From assembly GCF_009742725.1 (NCBI RefSeq), contig NZ_WPHG01000005.1, positions 62,001-126,000 of the forward strand: a stretch of 64,000 nt of DNA. Reading direction: 5' to 3'. Shown here in pieces: positions 17,270 to 25,274 of the stretch. How positions within the stretch are numbered: position 1 is the first letter of the stretch; every line of letters begins with the position of its first letter. The stretch is from Nitratireductor arenosus. Lineage in GTDB: Bacteria; Pseudomonadota; Alphaproteobacteria; Rhizobiales; Rhizobiaceae. The notes beneath the pieces are model-generated. The model had not been told where the DNA came from, did not search any database, and saw only the letters and a program-made list of their open reading frames with translations. Made by a program: the position numbers and the translations under genes.

Positions 17270-18280
17270 ATGATTTCCCTGTCCCTTTCCGATATTTTCG
17301 AGGCGCGGCGTAACATCGCCGGGACGGCGGGCGACACGCCGCTGGTGCCGTCGCCGCATCTGGGCGCGCTCGCCGGCGGCGAATTCCTGCTCAAGCTGGA
17401 AACGACGCAGCCGGTCGGCGCCTTCAAGCTGCGCGGCGCGGTCAACGCGGTCTTCAAGCTGGAGGACGCGACGCGCGGCGTAACCTGCTGTTCGACCGGC
17501 AATCACGGGCGCGGGGTGGCTTTCGCGGCGCGGGCGCGCGGCATCAGGGCAGTGATCTGCATGTCGTCGCTGGTGCCGCAGACCAAGATCGACGGCATCA
17601 AGGCGCTGGGCGCGGAGGTGCGCATCGTCGGCCGGAGCCAGGACGAGGCGCTGGCGGAAAGCCTGCGCCTGTGCGCGGACGAGGGACTGACGGAGATTTC
17701 GCCATTCGACGACCCGCACGTGATCGCCGGCCAGGGTACGATCGGGCTGGAGATTTTGGAGCGCCGGCCCGATATCGCGACGCTGCTTGTGCCCCTGTCG
17801 GGCGGCGGGCTTGCCGGCGGGGTGGCGCTGGCGGCCAAGACGATCAAGCCGTCCGTGCGGGTGGTGGGCATATCGATGGACCGGGGAGCCGCCATGCATG
17901 CCTCGCTGGCGGCGGGTCGTCCGGTCGAGGTCGAGGAAGTGGCGAGCCTGGCCGATTCGCTCGGCGGCGGCATCGGGCTCGACAACAAGCTGTCGTTCCG
18001 GCTTTGCCGCGATCATCTCGACGACGTGATCCTGGTGACGGAGGAGGAGATCTACCGCGCCTTGCAGACGCATTATTTCGAGGACCGGCTGGTGTGCGAG
18101 GGCGCGAGCGCGGTCGGCGCCGCCGCCCTCATCGCCGGCAGGCTGGGCGATCTCGCCGGCCCGGTCGCCACCATCATCACCGGCCGCAATGTCGATATGG
18201 CGGTGTTCAGCGCCATCATTGGCGGCGCGGATGTGACGCTTGGCGACTATCGCATCACGGGAGCGCCTTATGCCGCATGA
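17270..18280 (+). CDS. eutB: Hydroxyectoine utilisation dehydratase EutB (threonine dehydratase-like)
   Basis: PLP enzyme of fold type II, 336 residues. The Schiff-base Lys lies in PVGAFKLRGAVNA, the phosphate/substrate loop in CSTGNHGRGVA and the Gly-rich PLP phosphate motif in PLSGGGLAGG. By context it is EutB, proposed to act on the hydroxyl-bearing intermediate from hydroxyectoine so that it can join the ectoine pathway. Sequence alone would suggest only threonine/serine dehydratase. The stop lies 11 bp inside eutC. Confidence 0.85.
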   Translation: MISLSLSDIFEARRNIAGTAGDTPLVPSPHLGALAGGEFLLKLETTQPVGAFKLRGAVNAVFKLEDATRGVTCCSTGNHGRGVAFAARARGIRAVICMSSLVPQTKIDGIKALGAEVRIVGRSQDEALAESLRLCADEGLTEISPFDDPHVIAGQGTIGLEILERRPDIATLLVPLSGGGLAGGVALAAKTIKPSVRVVGISMDRGAAMHASLAAGRPVEVEEVASLADSLGGGIGLDNKLSFRLCRDHLDDVILVTEEEIYRALQTHYFEDRLVCEGASAVGAAALIAGRLGDLAGPVATIITGRNVDMAVFSAIIGGADVTLGDYRITGAPYAA

Positions 18281-19262
18281 CATCACCATCCTGACCGAAA
18301 ACGAGCTGCGCGCAGCGGTGCGGCTCGATCTCGCCGCCGTCGACACGGTCGAGCGGGCTTTCGCTGCGCTCGCCTCGGGCAAGGTGGTGATGCCGCCGGT
18401 TCTGTCGATGGCGATTCCCGACGCCAATGGCGAGGTCGACGTCAAGACCGCCTATATTCCGGGCTTCGAGAGTTTCGCGATCAAGGTCAGCCCCGGCTTC
18501 TTCGACAATCCGGCGCTCGGCCTGCCGAGCCTGAACGGGCTGATGGTGCTGTTTTCGGCGAAGACCGGGCTGGTCGAGGCTGTGCTTTTGGACAATGGTT
18601 ATCTGACCGACGTGCGCACGGCCGCCGCCGGCGCGGTCGCGGCCCGGCATCTGGCGCCGGCGACGGTGACGACCGCCGGCGTCTACGGCGCCGGCGTCCA
18701 GGCGCGCCTTCAGATGCAGGCGGCTCATCTGGTGCGTCCGTTCCGGCGTGTGCTCGTGTGGGCGCGCAACGGCGCCAAGGCCGCGGCCTGTGCGGCCGAC
18801 ATTTCGGCCGCACTCGGCATCGAGGCCAGCGCCATCGCCGATCCGGCCGACTTGGCCGCGCAATCGCAGCTCGTGGTGACCACGACACCGGCCGAGGAGC
18901 CGATCTTCCTGGCCGACTGGCTGCATCCGGGCCTGCACGTGACGGCGATGGGCTCCGACCAGGGCGGCAAGAACGAGATCGAGCCGCGCGTGCTGGTCGA
19001 GGCCGGGCTCTACGTCGCCGATCGGGTGAGCCAGTGCGAGCGGCTTGGCGAGTTGCGCGCTGCGATCGCGGCCGGGCTGTGGGAGGGCGGTACGCCGCCG
19101 GAACTGGGCGACATCGTCACCGGCGCCAGGCCCGGACGGGCGAGCGAAGCGCAGGTGACGGTCTGCGACCTGACCGGCACCGGCGCGCAGGATACCGCGA
19201 TCGCCAGCGTGGCGCTGGCGGCGGCGCGCGCCGGCGGCGCGGGCACGGTGATTTCGACCTGA
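18270..19262 (+). CDS. eutC: Ornithine cyclodeaminase-like EutC
   Basis: Member of the ornithine cyclodeaminase/mu-crystallin family, 330 residues. It has the N-terminal VMPPVLSMAIPD and the tight IKVSPGFFDNP. The Rossmann motif is GVYGAGVQARLQ, with the later TTTPAEEPIF and MGSDQGGKNEIEP. In hydroxyectoine utilisation operons EutC acts with EutB. ATG 18270 overlaps the eutB end by 11 bp, showing a shared operon. The ring-forming reaction named for the family is not necessarily its function here; EutC is expected to act as a dehydrogenase or deaminase. Confidence 0.85.
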   Translation: MPHDITILTENELRAAVRLDLAAVDTVERAFAALASGKVVMPPVLSMAIPDANGEVDVKTAYIPGFESFAIKVSPGFFDNPALGLPSLNGLMVLFSAKTGLVEAVLLDNGYLTDVRTAAAGAVAARHLAPATVTTAGVYGAGVQARLQMQAAHLVRPFRRVLVWARNGAKAAACAADISAALGIEASAIADPADLAAQSQLVVTTTPAEEPIFLADWLHPGLHVTAMGSDQGGKNEIEPRVLVEAGLYVADRVSQCERLGELRAAIAAGLWEGGTPPELGDIVTGARPGRASEAQVTVCDLTGTGAQDTAIASVALAAARAGGAGTVIST

Positions 19263-19273
19263 ATGGCGCGCGC

Positions 19274-19768
19274 ATGCTGAAACTCGACGACCGCGACATG
19301 AAGATCCTCGCCATTCTGCGCGAGGAAGGGCGGATCTCGAAATCCGAGCTCGCCCGGCGCGTCAACCTGACCGCGGCGCCCTGCTGGGAGCGGCTCAAGC
19401 GGCTCGAAGAGGCCGGCATCATCACCGGTTACCGGGCCGAAGTGGCGCTGAAGAAGATCGCGTCGCATATCGTGATCTTCATGGCGGCCGAGCTGGAAGG
19501 ACACCGGGCCGAACATTTCCAGATTTTCGAGCGCGCGGTTGCCCGTCACGACGAAATCGTTGCCTGCTGGGCGGTGGGCGGCGGTTTCGACTACATCTTG
19601 CAGGTGATCGCGCGCGACATCGACGCCTATCAGCGCCTGGTCGACGAGTTGCTGGAAAGCCAGGTCGGGCTGGCGCGCTATTTCACCTATGTGGTGACCA
19701 AGCCGGTCAAGCTTTCGGCGCGGCTGCCCTTCGCCGCGTTGGTGCCGCCGGCCCCGGAAGACGAATGA
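19274..19768 (+). CDS. asnC: Lrp/AsnC-family regulator (DoeX/AsnC of ectoine operons)
   Basis: 164-residue feast/famine regulator. The N-terminal helix-turn-helix (about residues 4-55; ILAILREEGRISKSELARRV and APCWERLKRLEEAGII) is followed by the RAM/ActD ligand-binding domain (HIVIFMAAELEGH, GGGFDYILQVIARDIDAYQ). It starts 11 bp after eutC. Its stop is overlapped by a possible alternative start of the aldehyde dehydrogenase. AsnC-type proteins are a regular member of ectoine catabolic operons and are thought to sense an ectoine-derived diamine metabolite. Together with the GntR protein, this locus has two regulators. Confidence 0.88.
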   Translation: MLKLDDRDMKILAILREEGRISKSELARRVNLTAAPCWERLKRLEEAGIITGYRAEVALKKIASHIVIFMAAELEGHRAEHFQIFERAVARHDEIVACWAVGGGFDYILQVIARDIDAYQRLVDELLESQVGLARYFTYVVTKPVKLSARLPFAALVPPAPEDE

Positions 19769-19884
19769 GCGCTCCCAGGGCGGGCAAAACGGAAAAACCG
19801 TCTGCGCGGGGCGGGGTCTTCAAGAAAAACTTCGCCGGCCGGCGGTCGACAGTTCAGGCGGAACCGGAGCGGAGGAGCCCTGCC

Positions 19885-21369
19885 ATGAATGCGGTCGCCA
19901 AACTGGAAAAGACATCGTTGTCCGCGCTGCGTGACCCGCGGCTTTTCCGTGAGTTCGCCTATGTCGACGGCGCGTGGGTCGCAGGGGCGTCGGGAACGGC
20001 GATCGACGTCACCGACCCTGCCGACGGCCGCAGGATTGGCGCGGTGCCGGCGTTGACGGCAGGCGATGCCGAGACGGCGATCGCGGCCGCGCATCGTGCT
20101 TTCGGTTCCTGGTCGGCGAAACTGCCGCAGGAGCGCGCCATCGCGTTGCGGCGCTGGTTCGAACTGGTCTGCGCGGCGCGCGACGACCTCGCCCGGCTGA
20201 TGGTGGAGGAGCAGGGCAAGCCGCTGTCGGAAGCGCGCGGCGAGATCGACTACGCCGCCTCCTTCATCGAGTTCTACGCCGAGGAGGCGAAACGACTCAA
20301 CGTGGAAAGCGTGACCTCGCATCTTCCCGGTGCCGAGATGTCGGTGATCCGCCAGCCTGCCGGCGTCGCGGCGCTTGTGACGCCGTGGAACTTTCCCGCC
20401 GCCATGCTGACGCGCAAGGCGGCCGCCGCGCTCGCCGCCGGCTGCACCGTGGTCGCCCATCCGTCGTCCGAGACGCCGTTTTCGGCGCTGGCGCTGGCCG
20501 AGCTGGCCGAACGGGCCGGGCTGCCGGCCGGCGTCTTCAACGTCCTGACCGGACGCGCGGCCGAGGTGGTCGGCGCGATGACGGCCTCGCCGCTGGTGCG
20601 TGTCGTTTCCTTCACCGGCTCGACCGAGATCGGCCGGCTGCTCTACGCCCAATCGGCGCCGACGGTGAAGCGCCTGGTGATGGAGCTCGGCGGGCATGCG
20701 CCCTTCATCGCCTTCGCCGATTGCGATTTCGAGCGCGCGGTGGAGCGCGCCGTCGCGGCCAAGTTCGCCACCTCGGGACAGGACTGCCTGGCCGCCAACC
20801 GCTTTTATGTCGAACGGCCGATCTATGCGCGCTTCGTGGCGGCCTTCGCCGAGCGTGTGGCCCGCCTGACGGTGGGGCCGGGCCTTGCCGATCCCGATAT
20901 CGGGCCGCTGATCAACGGCCGCGCGGTCGCCAAGCAGCGCGAGCACGTGGCCGACGCGCTGGCGCGCGGCGCGCGGCTGGTGGCCGGCGGGGAGCCGCAT
21001 CCGGCCGGTGAGAATTTTTTCACGCCGACCGTGCTTGCCGATGTCGGCGACGACGCGTTGATCTTCCGCGAGGAAACCTTCGGCCCGGTCGCCGCCTTCG
21101 CGCCCTTCGACGCGGAGGACGAGGTGCTGGCCAGGGCCAACGCCACCGAGACCGGGCTGGTGGCCTATCTGCACACCGGCGATGGCCCCCGCGCGGCGCG
21201 CCTGGCGCGGGCGCTCGAGTTCGGCATGGTCGCGGTCAACCGCACCAAGATCACCGGCGCGCCGGTGCCGTTCGGCGGCGTCAAGCAGGCCGGCCTCGGG
21301 CGCGAGGGCTCGCGCCACGGCATGGAAGCCTATGCCGAGATCAAATATATCTGCAGCGAAAGCGAATGA
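19885..21369 (+). CDS. Aldehyde dehydrogenase, succinate/aspartate-semialdehyde type (DoeC/Ssd role)
   Basis: NAD(P)-dependent aldehyde dehydrogenase of about 494 residues. The active-site Glu is in VMELGGHAPF and the catalytic Cys in TSGQDCLAANRF; VTPWNFPAAMLTRK and FTGSTEIGR form the cofactor site. ATG 19885 is preferred because GGAGGAG stands 8 nt upstream; a longer form would start at 19765 and overlap the asnC stop (ATGA). In this operon it most likely oxidises aspartate semialdehyde to aspartate (DoeC step); succinate-semialdehyde dehydrogenase is the nearest general annotation. Confidence 0.87.
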   Translation: MNAVAKLEKTSLSALRDPRLFREFAYVDGAWVAGASGTAIDVTDPADGRRIGAVPALTAGDAETAIAAAHRAFGSWSAKLPQERAIALRRWFELVCAARDDLARLMVEEQGKPLSEARGEIDYAASFIEFYAEEAKRLNVESVTSHLPGAEMSVIRQPAGVAALVTPWNFPAAMLTRKAAAALAAGCTVVAHPSSETPFSALALAELAERAGLPAGVFNVLTGRAAEVVGAMTASPLVRVVSFTGSTEIGRLLYAQSAPTVKRLVMELGGHAPFIAFADCDFERAVERAVAAKFATSGQDCLAANRFYVERPIYARFVAAFAERVARLTVGPGLADPDIGPLINGRAVAKQREHVADALARGARLVAGGEPHPAGENFFTPTVLADVGDDALIFREETFGPVAAFAPFDAEDEVLARANATETGLVAYLHTGDGPRAARLARALEFGMVAVNRTKITGAPVPFGGVKQAGLGREGSRHGMEAYAEIKYICSESE

Positions 21370-21376
21370 GGCGCCG

Positions 21377-22528
21377 ATGCACCGCAACCCGTTTTCCGAC
21401 GCGGAACTGGCCGGGCGCGTGGCGCGACTGCGCGAGGCGCTGGCAGGGCTCGCCCTCGACGCGGCGCTGATCTCCACGCCGGAAAACATCTTCTACCTCA
21501 CCGGTCTCGATCATTGGGGTTATTTCGCCCCGCATCTTTTGATCGTGCCGGCCGATGGCGAGTTGGTGCTGGTCACGCGGGCGATGGAACGCGTTTCGAT
21601 CCAGACCTATGTGCGCAATGCCCGCTTCGAGGGGCATGCCGACACCGAGACGGCGGCAGATCTGGCGGTCCGGATCCTGCGCGGCCGGTTCGCCGCCCGG
21701 GCGCGGCTGGGCCTCGAACACTGGTCGGCCGGGCTGAGCCTCGGCTTCGGCCGGGCGCTCGGCGCGGGTCTGGCGCATGTCGACTGGCACGATGTGACCG
21801 GGCTGGTGGATGCCATGCGGCTGGTCAAGTCGCCGGCCGAGCAGGCGCTGATGCGCCAGGCCGCCCGGGTGACGGATGCGGCGATGGCGGCGGCAATGGT
21901 GGCGATCGGCGCCGGGGCAAACGAACGCGAGGTGGCCGCGGAATGCCAGGCGGCGATGATCCGCGCCGGCGGCGACACGCCGGGCTTCGGTCCCTTCATC
22001 CGGCCGGGCGCGCGGCTCGGCGAGGAGCATGCGACCTGGGGCGACGGGCGCTACCCGGCCGGCGAGCCGGTGTTTTTGGAACTGTCGGGCTGCGTGGCGC
22101 GCTATCATGCGCCGATCGGCCGGCTGGTCCATGTCGGCGGGATCGAAGCCGACGACGCGGCGATGGCGGAGACGGCCAAGGCAGGCTTCGACGCGGTTCT
22201 GACCGCGCTCAGACCGGGACGGACGGCGGGCGCGGTCTACCGCGCCTGGCAGGACGTGGTGGACGCGGCCGGGCTTTCGCATTATCGCCGTCATCATTGC
22301 GGTTACGCTGTCGGCATCGGCGTGCCGCCATCGTGGACCGGCGGCAACCGCGTGACCGGATTGCGCGCCGACAGCGATATGGAAATCAAGGCCGGGATGA
22401 GTTTCCACATACTCTCCTGGCTGATGGGAACCGGCCGGGGCGACTATTTCGTGTCGAACCCCGTGCTGTTGACCGAAAACGGCGCCGATATCCTGACCAC
22501 AACGGATTTCGGCCCGATCGTGACATAG
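21377..22528 (+). CDS. Second M24 (Xaa-Pro peptidase/creatinase-like) protein of the ectoine locus
   Basis: 383-residue pita-bread-fold protein. The creatinase N-domain (ISTPENIFYLTGLDHWGY) precedes an M24 domain with FLELSGCVARYHAPIGR and HHCGYAVGIGVPPSWTGG. As in doeA, the strand that normally supplies metal-binding Asp residues lacks them, pointing to a metal-independent creatinase-like enzyme. It is only distantly similar to the doeA product at 12777-13961, so it is a paralogue and not a recent duplicate. It lies 7 bp after the aldehyde dehydrogenase and 9 bp before the aminotransferase. It may act on a related ring, for example hydroxyectoine; that is inference. Confidence 0.8.
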   Translation: MHRNPFSDAELAGRVARLREALAGLALDAALISTPENIFYLTGLDHWGYFAPHLLIVPADGELVLVTRAMERVSIQTYVRNARFEGHADTETAADLAVRILRGRFAARARLGLEHWSAGLSLGFGRALGAGLAHVDWHDVTGLVDAMRLVKSPAEQALMRQAARVTDAAMAAAMVAIGAGANEREVAAECQAAMIRAGGDTPGFGPFIRPGARLGEEHATWGDGRYPAGEPVFLELSGCVARYHAPIGRLVHVGGIEADDAAMAETAKAGFDAVLTALRPGRTAGAVYRAWQDVVDAAGLSHYRRHHCGYAVGIGVPPSWTGGNRVTGLRADSDMEIKAGMSFHILSWLMGTGRGDYFVSNPVLLTENGADILTTTDFGPIVT

Positions 22529-22537
22529 GAGAAAACC

Positions 22538-23908
22538 ATGCTCAGAAACGATCTGCTCGACCAGTGGGACCGGGAGAATTTCTTCCATCCCTCCACCCAT
22601 CTCGCCCAGCACGCGCGCGGCGAAACGCCGAACCGCATCGTTTCCGGCGGCAAGGGCGTGTTCATCGAGGACCGCGACGGCAACAGGCTGCTCGACGCCT
22701 TCGCCGGTCTTTATTGCGTCAATGTCGGCTATGGGCGACCGGAGATCGCCGAAGCGATCGCCGAACAGGCCAAGGAACTCGCCTATTACCATGCCTATGT
22801 CGGGCACGGCACCGAAGCCTCGATCACGCTTGCCAAAATGGTGCTGGAGCGCGCGCCGCAGGGCATGTCGAAGGTCTATTTCGGCCTTGGCGGTTCCGAC
22901 GCCAACGAGACCAATGTCAAGCTTACCTGGTATTACAACAACATTCTCGGCCGGCCGGAAAAGAAGAAGATCATCTCGCGCTGGCGCGGCTATCATGGTT
23001 CGGGCCTGGTGACCGGGTCGCTGACCGGGCTGGAGCTCTTCCACAAGAAGTTCGATCTGCCGCTCGACCGCATCCTGCACACCGAGGCGCCGTATTATTT
23101 CCGCCGGCCCGACGCAGCAATGAGCGAGGCCGACTTCGTCGCCCATTGCGTGGCCGAGCTCGAAGCGCTGATCGCGCGCGAGGGCGCCGACACGATCGCG
23201 GCCTTCATCGGCGAGCCGGTGCTTGGGACCGGCGGCATCGTGCCGCCGCCGCAAGGCTATTGGCAGGCGATCCAGGCGGTGCTGGAAAAGCACGACATCT
23301 TGCTGATCGCCGACGAGGTGGTGACCGGGTTCGGCCGGCTGGGCACGATGATGGGCTCCGACCATTACGGCATGAAACCCGACATCGTCACCATCGCCAA
23401 GGGGCTGACCTCGGCCTACGCGCCGCTGTCGGGCTCGATCATCGGCGACCGGGTCTGGACGGTGCTTGAACAGGGGACCGACGAGAACGGTCCGATCGGC
23501 CATGGCTGGACCTATTCCGCGCACCCGATCGGGGCGGCGGCCGGTGTTGCCAATCTGAAGCTGATCGACAGTCTCGGCCTGGTCGAAAACGCCGCCGAAA
23601 CCGGCGCCTATTTCAACGCGGCGATGAGCGACGCGCTTGCCGACCATAGTCACGTCGGCGAGGTGCGCGGCGAGGGCATGCTGGCCGCCGTCGAGTTCAT
23701 GGACGACAAGGACAAGCGGACCTTCTTCGATCCGTCCAAGAAGGTCGGGCCGGCCGTTTCGGCCGCGCTTTTGAAGCGCGGGGTGATCGCACGGGCCATG
23801 CCGCAGGGCGACATTCTTGGCTTCGCGCCGCCGCTTTGCCTGACGCCGGCCGAAGCCGACGAGATCGTCTCCAAGACGGCCGAAGCCGTTGCCGAGGTGC
23901 TGGGCTGA
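22538..23908 (+). CDS. doeD: Class III aminotransferase DoeD (2,4-diaminobutyrate transaminase)
   Basis: PLP aminotransferase of fold type I, subgroup II, 456 residues. It shows YHAYVGHGTEASITLA, the Gly-rich FGLGGSDANETN, LIADEVVTGFGRLG and the PLP Lys in IVTIAKGLTSAYAPLSG. In ectoine catabolism DoeD moves the terminal amino group of 2,4-diaminobutyrate to give aspartate semialdehyde, the substrate of the dehydrogenase two genes upstream. Omega-amino-acid:pyruvate or GABA aminotransferase would be the context-free annotation. It is the last gene of the operon, and a stem-loop follows. Confidence 0.87.
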   Translation: MLRNDLLDQWDRENFFHPSTHLAQHARGETPNRIVSGGKGVFIEDRDGNRLLDAFAGLYCVNVGYGRPEIAEAIAEQAKELAYYHAYVGHGTEASITLAKMVLERAPQGMSKVYFGLGGSDANETNVKLTWYYNNILGRPEKKKIISRWRGYHGSGLVTGSLTGLELFHKKFDLPLDRILHTEAPYYFRRPDAAMSEADFVAHCVAELEALIAREGADTIAAFIGEPVLGTGGIVPPPQGYWQAIQAVLEKHDILLIADEVVTGFGRLGTMMGSDHYGMKPDIVTIAKGLTSAYAPLSGSIIGDRVWTVLEQGTDENGPIGHGWTYSAHPIGAAAGVANLKLIDSLGLVENAAETGAYFNAAMSDALADHSHVGEVRGEGMLAAVEFMDDKDKRTFFDPSKKVGPAVSAALLKRGVIARAMPQGDILGFAPPLCLTPAEADEIVSKTAEAVAEVLG

Positions 23909-23926
23909 ACGACTGCTGATGCGATC

Positions 23927-23958
23927 CGGCAAGGGGTGGAAAAAATTGCCCCTTGCCG
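23927..23958 (+). terminator. 10-bp perfect stem-loop after doeD
   Basis: Positions 23927-23936 pair exactly with 23949-23958 around an A-rich 12-nt loop, 18 bp after the doeD stop at the end of the ectoine operon. There is no T-run afterwards. The position favours termination or mRNA 3'-end protection. Confidence 0.6.
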
Positions 23959-24024
23959 ACGGAAGCGCGCAAAGTCGTTTCGCCCGCCTGGTTTTCTTGA
24001 GAGGACGGTTTCCTGAAAATCCGG

Positions 24025-24060
24025 TCCGGATGACCTATTTTTCGAGCAGTGTCATCCGGA
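24025..24060. promoter_or_regulatory. 10-bp perfect inverted repeat just upstream of the first SoxT-like gene
   Basis: TCCGGATGAC (24025-24034) is matched by GTCATCCGGA (24051-24060) with a 16-bp spacer. It ends 10 bp before the transporter start codon, so as RNA it would form a hairpin next to the ribosome-binding site. It could equally be a protein operator. Confidence 0.45.
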
Positions 24061-24070
24061 GCCTTGAGCC

Positions 24071-25168
24071 ATGGATTTCGTTCCCCTGATCGATCAACTG
24101 GGCGAGCGCGGAACCGCGATCGCCGGCGGCGCGCTGATCGGCGCGCTTTTCGGCGTCTTCGCCCAACGCAGCGCCTTTTGTACCCGTTCGGCCGTGCTCG
24201 ACCTGACGCGGGGCCGCGACCTGAAGGCGCTCGCGGTGTGGGCGGCCGGTTTCGCGACGGCCATTCTGGGCGTGCAATATCTGCTGGCAAGCGGCCGGCT
24301 CGACGTCCTGGAAACGCGGTTCTTTTCCACTGCGCAGAGCCTGTCCGGCGCGCTGATCGGCGGCGGTCTGTTCGGCGTCGGCATGGTGCTGGCGCGCGGC
24401 TGCGTGTCGCGGCTGATCGTGCTGTCGGCCTCGGGCAATCTGCGCGCGCTCTACACATCGGTGGTGATCGCCGTAGTCGGCCTGGCCACCTATAGCGGCG
24501 TGCTGGTGCCGGCGCGCGATGCGATCGGTGGACTGTGGAGCACGGCGCAGCTTGGCGGCAACGACGTTCTCGCCCATGCCGGTCTTGGCCAGCAGGCCGG
24601 TGTCGTCATCGGCGCGGCGCTGGCGTTAGCGGCGCTGCTGCTGGCGGTGAAGGCGCGACCGTCGCCGTGGCGGGTCGTCGGCGGGATCGGGGTCGGCCTG
24701 TCGGTGGTCGCCGGCTGGTGGTTCACCTACACGCTGTCGCTGCAGGTGTTCGACCCGATCCAGGCCGAGAGCCTGTCCTATATCCGCCCGCTCGCCACGA
24801 CGGGCGGGCTGGCGCAAGCCGGCAGCGACGGCCCGGGTCTCGACCAGGGTGTGCTGATCGGCACGCTCGCCGGTGCCTTCGCGGCGGCGCTGCTGTTCCG
24901 TGATTTCCGTATCGCCGGCTTTTCCGAACCCGGAACGCCCTCGATCCTGCGCTATACGCTCGGCGCGGTGCTGATGGGGTTCGGCGGTATCCTGGCCGTC
25001 GGCTGCACCATCGGCGCCGGCTTCACCGGCGGCGCGGTGCTGGCGCTATCGTCGCTGCTCGGCCTTGCCGCCATGATCGGCGGCGCCGCGGTAGCCGACA
25101 GGCTGATCGACGCGCGCCCGGCGGCCACCGCCGTGTCGACGCGTTCGCACGCGGTGCCGGCCGAATAG
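24071..25168 (+). CDS. soxT: YeeE/YedE-family sulfur-compound transporter (SoxT-like)
   Basis: Polytopic inner-membrane protein, 365 residues and about nine or more helices. It has the family's conserved cysteine sites FAQRSAFCTRS, LARGCVSRL and VGCTIGAGFTGG, which handle thiosulfate in YeeE. It is related to the product of the gene at 36021-37118, which lies at the other end of the sox cluster. Import of thiosulfate or export/import of a sulfur intermediate is the likely role. It is convergent with soxF, with a symmetric hairpin between them. Confidence 0.8.
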   Translation: MDFVPLIDQLGERGTAIAGGALIGALFGVFAQRSAFCTRSAVLDLTRGRDLKALAVWAAGFATAILGVQYLLASGRLDVLETRFFSTAQSLSGALIGGGLFGVGMVLARGCVSRLIVLSASGNLRALYTSVVIAVVGLATYSGVLVPARDAIGGLWSTAQLGGNDVLAHAGLGQQAGVVIGAALALAALLLAVKARPSPWRVVGGIGVGLSVVAGWWFTYTLSLQVFDPIQAESLSYIRPLATTGGLAQAGSDGPGLDQGVLIGTLAGAFAAALLFRDFRIAGFSEPGTPSILRYTLGAVLMGFGGILAVGCTIGAGFTGGAVLALSSLLGLAAMIGGAAVADRLIDARPAATAVSTRSHAVPAE

Positions 25169-25199
25169 ACCCGAAGCCGGGCGCGACCGGTCCCGAAGC

Positions 25200-25226
25200 G
25201 GGATGGCGTGATCGGTTCGCCATCCC
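25200..25226. terminator. 9-bp perfect stem-loop between convergent soxT-like gene and soxF
   Basis: GGGATGGCG (25200-25208) pairs with CGCCATCCC (25218-25226). It is placed between two converging genes, 31 bp past the plus-strand stop and 48 bp past the minus-strand stop, so it could terminate both. Confidence 0.6.
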
Positions 25227-25274
25227 GGTCGTCCGCGGCACGAGGCCGGCTTAATCCCCGAAAGCGGCGCCCGC

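Noticed and set aside
22538-23908. Beta-alanine/GABA aminotransferase as the specific name
   Set aside because: The sequence motifs fit the whole class III group. The operon context makes 2,4-diaminobutyrate transaminase (DoeD) the better call.
21341-23932. 863-codon minus-strand open frame
   Set aside because: Antisense to the second M24 gene and doeD, both of which have clear family motifs. The antisense product has no recognisable domain.
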